The notes beneath the pieces were generated by a model. It had not been told where the DNA came from, made no database searches, and saw only the letters and a list, made by a program, of their open reading frames with translations. A program made the position numbers and the translations under genes. Below are positions 35,718 to 42,668 of a DNA stretch of 42,668 nt, one piece after another (within the stretch, counting starts at the first letter, position 1; each line of letters opens with the position of its first letter). Origin of the DNA: Pseudomonadota bacterium. GTDB lineage: Bacteria; Myxococcota_A; Polyangia; GCA-2747355. The stretch is taken from positions 1 to 42,668 of the forward strand of contig JADJTL010000009.1 of assembly GCA_016711215.1 (NCBI GenBank). Direction: 5' to 3'.

Positions 35718-38306
35718 ATGATGCACCGCCCGGGCCTCCATGTATCGACAGCCTCGCGCGTCGCTTGGCGCCCACGGGGGCGCGTCCTCGCCGCGATCTT
35801 GCTGCTGCTCGGCGGCGCGAATACGGGCTGCACGAACGGCACCCTGGGTGGCGGTTCCCTCGATGCCGGCGTCGTGCGCGGCGACGCCCGGTCGCGCGAT
35901 AGTCGGCCGCCCGCGCGTGATTCGAGCTTTCTCCCGGATCTCGCCCTCGAGCGGATGGACGACGGCGGCGCCTGCGTGCCGAAGTACACCGAATGTGGCC
36001 AGCTCTGTGGCCCGGTCTATGACCGCTGCAGCGACCGTACGCTGCAATGTGGCGGCTGCGCGATCGGCAAGGTCTGCAACCTCGTCAGCCACGAATGCGT
36101 GACGCCGCTGATCACCTGCCCGCAGCTCGGGGCGGAGTGCGGCGAGCTGCGCAATAGCTGCGGGCTCTTCAAGGACTGTGGCACCTGCCCGGCGGGCAAG
36201 ACCTGCAACGCCAACACGCATAAATGCGAAAGCTGTCCCACGACGCTGAAGTGCGCCGACTTGGGCTTCGAGTGCGGTCAGGTCTGGCTTGGCTGCGGCG
36301 CCAAGACGACCACCACCGATTGCGGGAGCTGTCCGGCCAGCGCGGTCTGTAACACTACGCTCCACGTCTGCGAGCCGCGCTGCACGCCGGCGCCCAAGGC
36401 GGAGATCTGCGCCGCCCGCGGGGCGGAATGCGATCCGGTCTCAGACGGCTGCGGCAATATGGTCAATTGCGGCACCTGTCCGGCGGGCCAGCAGTGCGGC
36501 ATCAGCGGCATCGGCAACCGCTGCTCGGCGCCGCCCCTCTCGGCGACCTGCGTGACCTTTGGCTACGAGTGCCTCTTGCCGAATGAGACGCTGACCAACG
36601 AGTGCGGCACGACCCTGAGCTGCGGGACCTGTCCCACCGGTCAGGTCTGCCGCACGAACCATCGCTGCGGAGCGCCCTGCACGCCCAAGACCTGCAGCTC
36701 GCCGGGCTACAGCGGCAAGTGCGGCCAGCAACTCGACGACGGCTGTGGCGGCAAGATTATTAGCTGTGGCTGCGCCAACAGCAGTGCCTGTTCGACGACG
36801 ACCGCCGGCGAGGTCGGCACCTGTCTCGCGATCAACACCTGCGCGAGCTTCGGCGCCAACGGCGGCATCGGGCAGCCCTGCAGCCGCGGCAGCAATCAAT
36901 CCAAGGCGTTCGCCAAGGGGGATGGAACGTATCTCGACTGCAACTGTCGCGTCAGCGGCCTCTACGCGCGGAACACCTGCACCGATGCGATCCCGACCGA
37001 CGCTACCGCCGGGAGCTGCACCTGCGCGGCAACCACCTGCGGCAGCGGCGCGGCCTTCGACTGCTCGCTCAACGGTACCTCGAATGGCTGCGGCTCCAAC
37101 CTGAGCTGCACCTGCTCCGGTGCCGACGCCTACTGCCACGGGCCCTCGCAGCGCTGCTGCACCCGAGCCACCTGCAGCGGCGGCGCCGCAGATCAGGCCT
37201 GCGGCTGGTTCAAGGATAGCTGCGACATCGATCAGCTTTGCCCCTGCGAGTCGCCCGGGGCGTGCATCGTGCCCGCTGGTGCCGGCGGGCCGCGCCTGGT
37301 CGGGCTGGGCGAGCGGGGCCTTTGCTGTGTCTACGATCGCGATGCCACCTGCAGCGCGGCCAGCGGTGTCGGGCTCTGTCGCGGCACGAATCCCTGCACG
37401 GGCGCTGGTGTCGACTGCTGCGCCAGCGGGAAGGTCTGCCTGGGCGACAACACCACCTGCTGTACGCCGCTCACCTGCGGCACGGCCTTGCCCGGCTACA
37501 CGGGGACCGCGGGCTCGCGCTGCTCGGTGGGCGGCGTCGCCGATACCTGCGGGAGCACTTTCGCCTGCAACTGCCAGGGTGCCACCGTCTGCAGCCTCGG
37601 CGGCCGTCGCGCGGTCGCGGGTGAGACGGGCACCTGCTGCGCCAACACGGCGGTCTGCGCGGGCTCGGGCGGCGAGGGCGGACCGTGTAGCGTGACGAAT
37701 ACCTGCACCGGCACTACGACCAACTGCTGCGGTTCTGGGCTCTTCTGTGACGCGGGCACCAGTACCTGCAAGCGCGCCTTCACCTGCGACACCTATACGA
37801 CCGGTGCGGTCGGCAAGCCCTGCAGCACGACAGCGGACGTGCGCTTTCCGCGGGGCGACGGGACCAACCTCGCCTGCGCCTGCGTCACCAGCGGCAACCT
37901 CGACAACAACACCTGCGTTGGCGGTAGCTGTGGCTGCACCCCGCGCACCTGCTTTTCGGGCAGTACCTTCGACTGCAGACTCAACGGCCAGACGGACCGC
38001 TGCGGTGGATCCCTGAGCTGCGCCTGCACGGGCGGCCAGGTCTGCAATCCGACGAATGGGCAATGCTGCACGGAGGCGAAGTGCCCCGCGGAGGGCGCCC
38101 TGCATGAGGGGCAGTGCCTCTTGCAGAGCTGCGGGCAGGCGCAGCGTACCTGCTTCTGCGCGAATCCATACGATCGCTGCGGCACACCGACCGCCGGCAA
38201 GTGCGACTGCAAACCGGACCTCTCCTGCGTCAATCCCGACGGCACCCAAAAGACCGGCGACCAGATACCGGATGGTTGTGGCGGCTTCATCAACTGCGGC
38301 AACTGA
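35718..38306 (+). CDS. Giant Cys-rich repeat lipoprotein
   Basis: The product has 862 residues. The signal peptide ends at an imperfect lipobox (ANTGC, C38). A charged Asp/Arg linker (SLDAGVVRGDARSRDSR, LPDLAL) leads to about six repeats of roughly 42 residues, pattern C..xGxECG.....CG....CGxCPAGxxC, between residues 85 and 360. Two longer modules follow: GxxGQPC ... GDGTYLDCNC ... FDCSLNGTSNGCGSNLSCTC (from about 36835) and its relative GAVGKPC ... GDGTNLACAC ... FDCRLNGQTDRCGGSLSCAC (from about 37790). The C-terminus is CGGFINCGN. Heavy disulfide bonding implies an extracytoplasmic site. Such repeats are seen in myxobacterial surface proteins; the function is unknown. ATG at 35718 is followed by a second ATG. 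Confidence 0.85.
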   Translation: MMHRPGLHVSTASRVAWRPRGRVLAAILLLLGGANTGCTNGTLGGGSLDAGVVRGDARSRDSRPPARDSSFLPDLALERMDDGGACVPKYTECGQLCGPVYDRCSDRTLQCGGCAIGKVCNLVSHECVTPLITCPQLGAECGELRNSCGLFKDCGTCPAGKTCNANTHKCESCPTTLKCADLGFECGQVWLGCGAKTTTTDCGSCPASAVCNTTLHVCEPRCTPAPKAEICAARGAECDPVSDGCGNMVNCGTCPAGQQCGISGIGNRCSAPPLSATCVTFGYECLLPNETLTNECGTTLSCGTCPTGQVCRTNHRCGAPCTPKTCSSPGYSGKCGQQLDDGCGGKIISCGCANSSACSTTTAGEVGTCLAINTCASFGANGGIGQPCSRGSNQSKAFAKGDGTYLDCNCRVSGLYARNTCTDAIPTDATAGSCTCAATTCGSGAAFDCSLNGTSNGCGSNLSCTCSGADAYCHGPSQRCCTRATCSGGAADQACGWFKDSCDIDQLCPCESPGACIVPAGAGGPRLVGLGERGLCCVYDRDATCSAASGVGLCRGTNPCTGAGVDCCASGKVCLGDNTTCCTPLTCGTALPGYTGTAGSRCSVGGVADTCGSTFACNCQGATVCSLGGRRAVAGETGTCCANTAVCAGSGGEGGPCSVTNTCTGTTTNCCGSGLFCDAGTSTCKRAFTCDTYTTGAVGKPCSTTADVRFPRGDGTNLACACVTSGNLDNNTCVGGSCGCTPRTCFSGSTFDCRLNGQTDRCGGSLSCACTGGQVCNPTNGQCCTEAKCPAEGALHEGQCLLQSCGQAQRTCFCANPYDRCGTPTAGKCDCKPDLSCVNPDGTQKTGDQIPDGCGGFINCGN

Positions 38307-38317
38307 TCAACTGCGGC
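38289..38317 (+). repeat. 17-bp-period duplication at a stop codon
   Basis: ATCAACTGCGGC at 38289-38300 recurs at 38306-38317, straddling the TGA stop (38304-38306) of the Cys-rich lipoprotein gene. The second copy lies in the 32-bp gap before the VWA gene. Confidence 0.75.
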
Positions 38318-38338
38318 GATTTCTTGGGGGGCGGCTAG

Positions 38339-39532
38339 ATGGCTATCGCGGACCAGAATACCTCGAGCGCGCACCTCAGGCGCCCCCGATCCTTGGCGGT
38401 GCTGCGCGCTACCGCCGGCCTGCTGCTGCTGGCAACCGCGGGCTGTGGCAATGAGCTGCCGCGCCGGCGCTTCCTCGATGGTCGGGTGTCGGACGCAACC
38501 CTCGGCGACGGGCGTGCGCAAGGCCTCGACGGCGGAGGGCCCGCCGCTGACGGCGGCGACGAGAGCTGCGCCACCAGCGCGTTGCCGATCGAGCTGCGGC
38601 CATTGGATATGCTGCTGGCGGTCGACACCTCGGGCTCGATGGACTATCCCGATCCGGACGATCCCGTCGGCGCCTCGAGCAAGTGGGTCGCGGTGAGCGA
38701 GGCGATCAATGCCTTCGTCGCCGAGCCCGACTTTGCCGGCCTCGGCGTTGGCCTGCAGTATTTTCCGCTGCTCCCGAGCGCCTGCGACGTGTCGCGCTAC
38801 GCGGTCCCCGCGCAGGGTATCGCCACGCTGCCGGCGGCCGGCGCCGCGATCGCCGACTCGCTGGAAAAGCGAGGCCGATCGGGCCTGACGCCGATCGTCC
38901 CCGTGCTCGAGGGCGTCACGGACTACATGCGAAAGTGGGCCACCGACCACCCCGAGCGGCGGCCGATCATCGTGCTGGCTACCGACGGTGTCCCGGACAC
39001 GAGCTGCCTCAATGACCGCCAAGCGGCAGGCGCGGTCGGGGGCCTGCCCAACACCCTGGCCAATGCCGCGGCCGTGGCGCGGGCTGCGGCGCGTGGCACG
39101 CCGAGCCTCTCGGTCTTCGTCGTCGGTGTCGGTAAGCAACTGACCGCACTCAACGAGATCGCGGCGGCGGGGGGCACGGGCAGCGCCGTGCTGGTCGACG
39201 CCGCGCAGAACCCCGAGCAGGCCTTCCTCGCGGCGCTGGCCGATATCCGCCGTCGCGCGGTGTTCTGCGAGCTGGATATTCCCGCCGAAAACCGCCCGCG
39301 CATCGACTTCGGGCGCGTCAACGTGCGCCTGAGCTATCAGGGTCGGAGCGAGGACTTCGGCAGCGTCGGCAGTCCAGCAGGCTGCGAGCGCAACCCGGGT
39401 CGCGGCTGGCATTACGACGACCCGGACTCGCCGACGAAGATCGTGCTTTGCGAGCAGGCCTGTGACCGCGTGCAGGCGCGGGTCGGCGGACGCCTCGACG
39501 TGATCTTCGGCTGCTCGACGATTGTCTACTGA
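38339..39532 (+). CDS. VWA-domain lipoprotein
   Basis: The product has 397 residues. The signal peptide ends in LATAGC (C36). An Asp/Gly-rich linker (SDATLGDGRAQGLDGGG) precedes a von Willebrand factor A domain with the metal-binding motif DTSGS (96-100), followed by the Thr and Asp blocks (RSGLTPIVP, IIVLATDGVPD) that complete the MIDAS site. The C-terminal part has four Cys. It lies 32 bases after the Cys-rich lipoprotein gene, with GGGGGG as a possible ribosome binding site, so the two are probably cotranscribed and may form a surface adhesion pair. VWA domains bind protein ligands through Mg2+. Confidence 0.9.
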   Translation: MAIADQNTSSAHLRRPRSLAVLRATAGLLLLATAGCGNELPRRRFLDGRVSDATLGDGRAQGLDGGGPAADGGDESCATSALPIELRPLDMLLAVDTSGSMDYPDPDDPVGASSKWVAVSEAINAFVAEPDFAGLGVGLQYFPLLPSACDVSRYAVPAQGIATLPAAGAAIADSLEKRGRSGLTPIVPVLEGVTDYMRKWATDHPERRPIIVLATDGVPDTSCLNDRQAAGAVGGLPNTLANAAAVARAAARGTPSLSVFVVGVGKQLTALNEIAAAGGTGSAVLVDAAQNPEQAFLAALADIRRRAVFCELDIPAENRPRIDFGRVNVRLSYQGRSEDFGSVGSPAGCERNPGRGWHYDDPDSPTKIVLCEQACDRVQARVGGRLDVIFGCSTIVY

Positions 39533-39554
39533 CCTCTACTGACGTGTACTGATT
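39525..39554 (+). repeat. Three 10-bp tandem repeats over a stop codon
   Basis: TCTACTGACC, TCTACTGACG and TGTACTGATT follow each other without gaps (39525, 39535, 39545). The VWA gene stop TGA (39530-39532) is in the first unit, and each unit carries another TGA in a different frame. Confidence 0.8.
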
Positions 39555-39674
39555 CCACACAGCCGACGCTGGCTGCTCCCGGCAGAGACTCGCGCTCTGC
39601 TATTGCGGTCACCATGACCTTGAGACGATCGTCAACCACTGGCCGTCAGCGAGCATGAGGGGAGTCAAGATTCG

Positions 39675-39857
39675 ATGCTAGACGCATGGATCATCGACGA
39701 ACTGCAGCGACGCGAGCGACGACTGCGCGACGAACGAGCCCACGCCGAGCTTCCCCTTTTTCCGCCCGAGCTGCCGCCCGACGAGGCCGCTGAAGGCGAA
39801 GCTGAGCGCGGTGAAGACGCCGATCGCGGCGTGGCCGTCGTCGACTTCCGCGTCTGA
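39675..39857 (+). CDS. Small charged protein, 60 residues
   Basis: The N-terminal helix (MLDAWIIDELQRRERRLRDERAH) is strongly amphipathic. It is followed by a Pro-rich middle (ELPLFPPELPPDE), an acidic stretch and a hydrophobic end, DRGVAVVDFRV. It looks like short myxobacterial proteins that share this order, which argues that it is real despite its size. No membrane segment or enzyme motif was seen. The start ATG lies 143 bases after the VWA gene; GGGGAG is 11-12 bases upstream, slightly far. A 13-bp dyad (GGTCACCATGACC, 39607-39619) lies in the gap before it. The function is unknown. Confidence 0.6.
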   Translation: MLDAWIIDELQRRERRLRDERAHAELPLFPPELPPDEAAEGEAERGEDADRGVAVVDFRV

Positions 39858-39991
39858 GCGCCCGGCGGGGCGACCTCCGCGGCCCCCCAGGCCGCAAGCT
39901 TCGCGATCGAGCTTGGCCAGGCGCCGGCCTCGACTGTAGAGTGCTCCGCGCAAATGGCAGGCCGCCTCCGGCCCGGCGCGCGCGATCCCGA

Positions 39992-41359
39992 ATGGCCACC
40001 ACGACGATCCACCACGACCGTGTCCCAGCACCTGTCGTGGCCCTCTGCGAGACGCTGCAGCAGCGGGGCTTCGAGACCTATCTCGTCGGGGGCGGGGTCC
40101 GCGACCTGCTCGCCGGGCGCGTGGCCAAGGACTGGGACGTCGCCACGGCGGCGCCCCCTGACGAGGTCCAGCGCTCGTTTCGTCGCACCATCCCTACGGG
40201 GCTGCGCCACGGCACTGTCACGGTGCTGACCGCTGCTGGAGGACCCGCGGTCGAGGTCACGACCTTCCGCGCCGAGGAGGGCTTCAGCGACGGTCGGCGC
40301 CCCGATCGCGTCGTCTTTGGGGTCGACCTCGAGACGGACCTGCGGCGGCGCGATTTCACGATCAACGCGATGGCGATCGACCCGATCAGCGGGTTGGTCG
40401 TCGATCCGCATGGCGGCCGCGCGGACCTGGCCGCCGGGATCTTGCGTGCCGTGGGCGACGCGCGCCAGCGCTTCGCCGAGGACGGGTTGCGACCGCTACG
40501 GGCGCTGCGCTTCGCTACCGCGCTCGAGTTCACCATCGAGGCGGCCACCCTTGCAGCGATTCCCGAGGCTTTGCCCGTCTTCCTGCGCGTCTCGGGCGAA
40601 CGCGTGCGCGATGAGTTCTTCAAGCTGCTGGCCGTGCCGGACGCCACCAGCGGGCTCGCGCTGCTGCGGCAGACGGGCTTGCTCGTGGCGATTCTCGCCG
40701 GCGACGCTGCAGTGGGTCTCGCGCCCGACGCGGGGCAGGCGACCACGGTGCGCTGGACGGCCGGTGTGGCGGCCTGCGTCGCGCTCGCGCCCGATCCGGT
40801 GCTGCGCCTCGTGCCCCTGGCCGAAGCGGCGGCCGCCCTGGGCGTGGTCTCGGCCGAGGCGATCGCCGCGCGCCTACGCCTCTCGCGCCACGACCGCGAG
40901 CGACTGGTGCGGGCGGTGCACCGGGCGCGGCCGGAGCTCGAGGCCTGCGCTCCCGCCCTGCTGCGGCGCTACGCGCGGGCGGTCGGGCGCGCCTCGCTAG
41001 AGGATGCGTTGGCGCTCGAGGAGGCCGCCGCGGCGGCAGATCCCGGGCGCCGCGCGAGCCTGTCGCGCTGGCGGCTCGCCCTCGATCAGGTGCTCAGCGA
41101 GGCGCCTCCGCTCGAGCTGCGCGACCTCGCGATCGACGGCGCTGCCGTCAAGGAGCGGGCCGCCCGCCCGCCAGGGCCCCATCTGCGACGCTTGCTCGAG
41201 GCGCTGCTCGACCGGGTGATCGAGCGACCGGAGCTCAACGAGCCGAGGGCGTTGTTGACCCTGCTCGACGAGCTTCTGGCCGAGCCCGAGGCGCCCTCGG
41301 TCGAAGCGCCCGCGGGAGCCGAGGTGGCGCTCGCCGGTGAACAGAAAGACATTAAATAG
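39992..41359 (+). CDS. cca: CCA tRNA nucleotidyltransferase / poly(A) polymerase family
   Basis: The product has 455 residues. The class II nucleotidyltransferase head shows LVGGGVRDLLAG (32-42), the metal-binding KDWDVAT (D47, D49) and ETDLRRRDFTINAMAID (R119-D121), the last being the form seen in CCA-adding enzymes. The neck follows with FAEDGLRPLRALRFATAL and GERVRDEFFKLL. The helical C-terminal half is Ala/Arg/Leu-rich. It adds or repairs the 3' CCA of tRNAs. The ATG at 39992 is used because the family starts just before this head; an in-frame upstream extension has no homology. No clear ribosome binding site. The gene is convergent with the ATP-grasp gene. Confidence 0.9.
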   Translation: MATTTIHHDRVPAPVVALCETLQQRGFETYLVGGGVRDLLAGRVAKDWDVATAAPPDEVQRSFRRTIPTGLRHGTVTVLTAAGGPAVEVTTFRAEEGFSDGRRPDRVVFGVDLETDLRRRDFTINAMAIDPISGLVVDPHGGRADLAAGILRAVGDARQRFAEDGLRPLRALRFATALEFTIEAATLAAIPEALPVFLRVSGERVRDEFFKLLAVPDATSGLALLRQTGLLVAILAGDAAVGLAPDAGQATTVRWTAGVAACVALAPDPVLRLVPLAEAAAALGVVSAEAIAARLRLSRHDRERLVRAVHRARPELEACAPALLRRYARAVGRASLEDALALEEAAAAADPGRRASLSRWRLALDQVLSEAPPLELRDLAIDGAAVKERAARPPGPHLRRLLEALLDRVIERPELNEPRALLTLLDELLAEPEAPSVEAPAGAEVALAGEQKDIK

Positions 41360-41381
41360 CAATCATCTAGACTGCATGTTT

Positions 41382-41396
41382 TCGCCTTTTAGGCGA
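41382..41396. terminator. Small hairpin between convergent genes
   Basis: TCGCCT (41382-41387) and AGGCGA (41391-41396) pair across TTT, with four Ts (41379-41382) overlapping the 5' side. It lies in the 44-bp gap between the cca and ATP-grasp genes, in a locally AT-rich stretch. The T-tract is on the wrong side for either gene, so termination is doubtful. Confidence 0.35.
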
Positions 41397-41403
41397 GGCC
41401 GGG

Positions 41404-42668
41404 TCAGGGTCGCAGCAGGGCCGCCGTCTCGATGAGCAGGGGCGTCGATCCGTCGGACGAGAAGCCCACGCGCTCGAGGCCGACCCATTCGACGGTCGCG
41501 GCGAGCGCAGCGGAGGCGGAGCCGATCCGCGCGAGGAGCTGCCCGAGCGCGGCCCGCAGGCGCGGCGGCTGCGAGCCGGCGCCGGCCCCGTCGGTGCGGG
41601 CTGCCGCCAGCAGGCGCTCGATAACGCCCTCGCTCACCCCTTCCGCCGTCGGGCAGCGCGCGACGACCCAGGCGCTCCGCGGCTGGCCCTCGCTGACCCA
41701 TCGCAGATAGATCATGCCTTTCGCTCCGAGGTTAAGCAGTCCGCCGCTGAGCTCGGAGGCCGGCGCCGGCACCCGCGCTGCGCGGAGCGGGGCGCCCGCT
41801 GCGGAGAGGGCGGAAGGGGTCTCGGTCGGCAGACGGCTGACCAGCACGCCGTGGATCGTCGCCCGCGGCCAGTGACGGCGACAGGCCGCGACGATCTCGC
41901 GGAAGGCCCGACGCGCCTCTGGCGCGGAGGCGATATCCTGGCGCTCGCCGCCCCAGGTGGCGGCGCGGGTCGGGGTCTTCGCCAGCACCCGTAGCGCGAC
42001 GGCCTGACCGCCGTCTTCGACCACGGCCTGCGCGGCAGCGGAGGCTGAGCGGACGATGCGCTCCATCGGTGCCGCGAGGCCGAAGTCGGCCAGCAGCGTC
42101 TTGGTCGGCTGATCGCCGAGGGCCGGGCCATGCGTCCAGTGCAACTGCCGCACGCGGTCCGCGAGCGCCTCGGCCGAGCGGGATGGGGCCTCTCGTGGTG
42201 CCTGTACGTTCGCCGCGCGCGTCTCGGGAGGCGGCGCGAGCGCCGCCGTGCTTAGCAGTCGCCCGAGCGCTCGGAGGTCGGCCAGATCGACATGCAAGGT
42301 TGGCACAGGCAGCGCCTCCACTGCCTCAACCGACGCGTCGGATGCGCCGGATGCGTCGGGAGGGTCGAGGCGGAGGCAGAGGGCCTGGGGGCCGGCAGCG
42401 GCAGGCACGGGCCCGAGCGAGCAGGTCAGGCGGCCCGCGCTTGCGCGCGCTCGGGCCGAGGCGCGCGCCGACGGCACCTCGGCGGCCGCGAGCGTTTGCG
42501 CCAACAACGGCATGGTGCCCTTGCTTGCCGCCAGCAGGGGTAGGGCTGCAGACCGCGGATCGACCCCTGCCGCGAGCAGGCGCGCCGCCGCCACGGCCTC
42601 GTGGGGCGTCTCGAATGCCGGACCAGCCGCGATCTCGGAAGCCAGCTCGCGGCAGAGGTCGGCGATGC
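41404..42668 (-). CDS. ATP-grasp / acyl-CoA synthetase-like protein, 3' part
   Basis: The frame is open to the window edge, so the start is missing; about 420 residues are visible. FETPHEAVAAARLLAAG precedes a long Ala-rich stretch, then KTLLADFGLAAPMERIVRSASAAAQAVVEDGGQAVALRVLA, which matches the start of the ATP-grasp domain of ADP-forming acyl-CoA synthetases. The usual VALKVxS ... HKxDxGGV segment is altered here (VALRVLA and TRAATWGGERQDI): the Lys is Arg and the His-Lys-Asp part is absent. IHGVLVSRLP and the C-terminal LRAALGQLLARIG ... LLIETAALL fit the rest of the domain. It is probably a degenerate or non-catalytic relative. Confidence 0.65.
   Translation of the reverse strand, partial: IADLCRELASEIAAGPAFETPHEAVAAARLLAAGVDPRSAALPLLAASKGTMPLLAQTLAAAEVPSARASARARASAGRLTCSLGPVPAAAGPQALCLRLDPPDASGASDASVEAVEALPVPTLHVDLADLRALGRLLSTAALAPPPETRAANVQAPREAPSRSAEALADRVRQLHWTHGPALGDQPTKTLLADFGLAAPMERIVRSASAAAQAVVEDGGQAVALRVLAKTPTRAATWGGERQDIASAPEARRAFREIVAACRRHWPRATIHGVLVSRLPTETPSALSAAGAPLRAARVPAPASELSGGLLNLGAKGMIYLRWVSEGQPRSAWVVARCPTAEGVSEGVIERLLAAARTDGAGAGSQPPRLRAALGQLLARIGSASAALAATVEWVGLERVGFSSDGSTPLLIETAALLRP

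Noticed and set aside
36441..38249. A 602-codon Ala/Gly/Arg-rich frame antisense to the Cys-rich lipoprotein
   Set aside because: It is the complement of Cys/Gly codon repeats and shows no independent features.

Overview
This window is very GC-rich and strongly GC3-biased. It carries several Hanks-type Ser/Thr kinases with single-pass tails, many lipoproteins with Asp/Ala-rich linkers and Cys-rich domains, a PilZ protein, a PilF/Tgl-like TPR lipoprotein and a C-terminal domain resembling the MXAN_5187 type. Together these point to a myxobacterium-like member of the Myxococcota (former Deltaproteobacteria). No rRNA, tRNA, CRISPR, insertion sequence, integrase or phage gene was seen. The region looks like ordinary chromosome.

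Layout: (1) 2-1865 (+): two tandem, related Cys-rich secreted proteins. The first is cut by the window edge and broken by an apparent 1-base frameshift. (2) 1934-7646 (-): a five-gene run, transcribed leftwards from a TATAAT promoter near 7735: class II glutamine amidotransferase, small membrane protein, HEAT-like protein and two transmembrane Ser/Thr kinases. (3) 7888-23950 (+): PilF/Tgl-like lipoprotein, RodZ-like HTH membrane protein, recO, ppdK (pyruvate phosphate dikinase), two large envelope lipoproteins coupled to ppdK by 4-bp overlaps, a SPOR protein, mutS, a DUF882/MepK-like peptidase and a secreted unknown. (4) 23947-27650 (-): a class A PBP and an upstream membrane protein starting with TTG. 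(5) 27651-28000: a gene-free 349 bp full of short tandem duplications and dyads. (6) 28000-32001: a large repeat lipoprotein, a PilZ protein and a third kinase whose outer domain looks like a degenerate zinc peptidase. (7) 32002-32322: two very strong hairpins. (8) 32323-39857 (+): MXAN_5187-like sensor, NamZ-type (DUF1343) enzyme, nadD, a huge Cys-rich repeat lipoprotein, a VWA lipoprotein and a 60-residue protein. (9) 39992-42668: CCA tRNA nucleotidyltransferase and, convergent to it, the 3' part of an ATP-grasp/acyl-CoA-synthetase-like gene.

How the parts fit: housekeeping genes (recO, ppdK, mutS, nadD, cca) alternate with envelope genes. Peptidoglycan functions recur (PBP1A, SPOR, DUF882 peptidase, NamZ), as does phospho- and c-di-GMP signalling (three kinases, PilZ, MXAN_5187-like sensor). 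At least six lipoproteins, four of them Cys-rich, suggest an elaborate cell surface. Nothing here is a textbook defence or mobile system. The most distinctive signals are the kinase with a pseudo-peptidase ectodomain, the two long perfect hairpins after that kinase, the recurrent short tandem duplications at gene junctions (one duplicates a kinase start codon and makes a six-codon upstream ORF), and the twin-hairpin leader of ppdK. All calls come from reading the sequence alone; family names are from recognised motifs and no database search was run.
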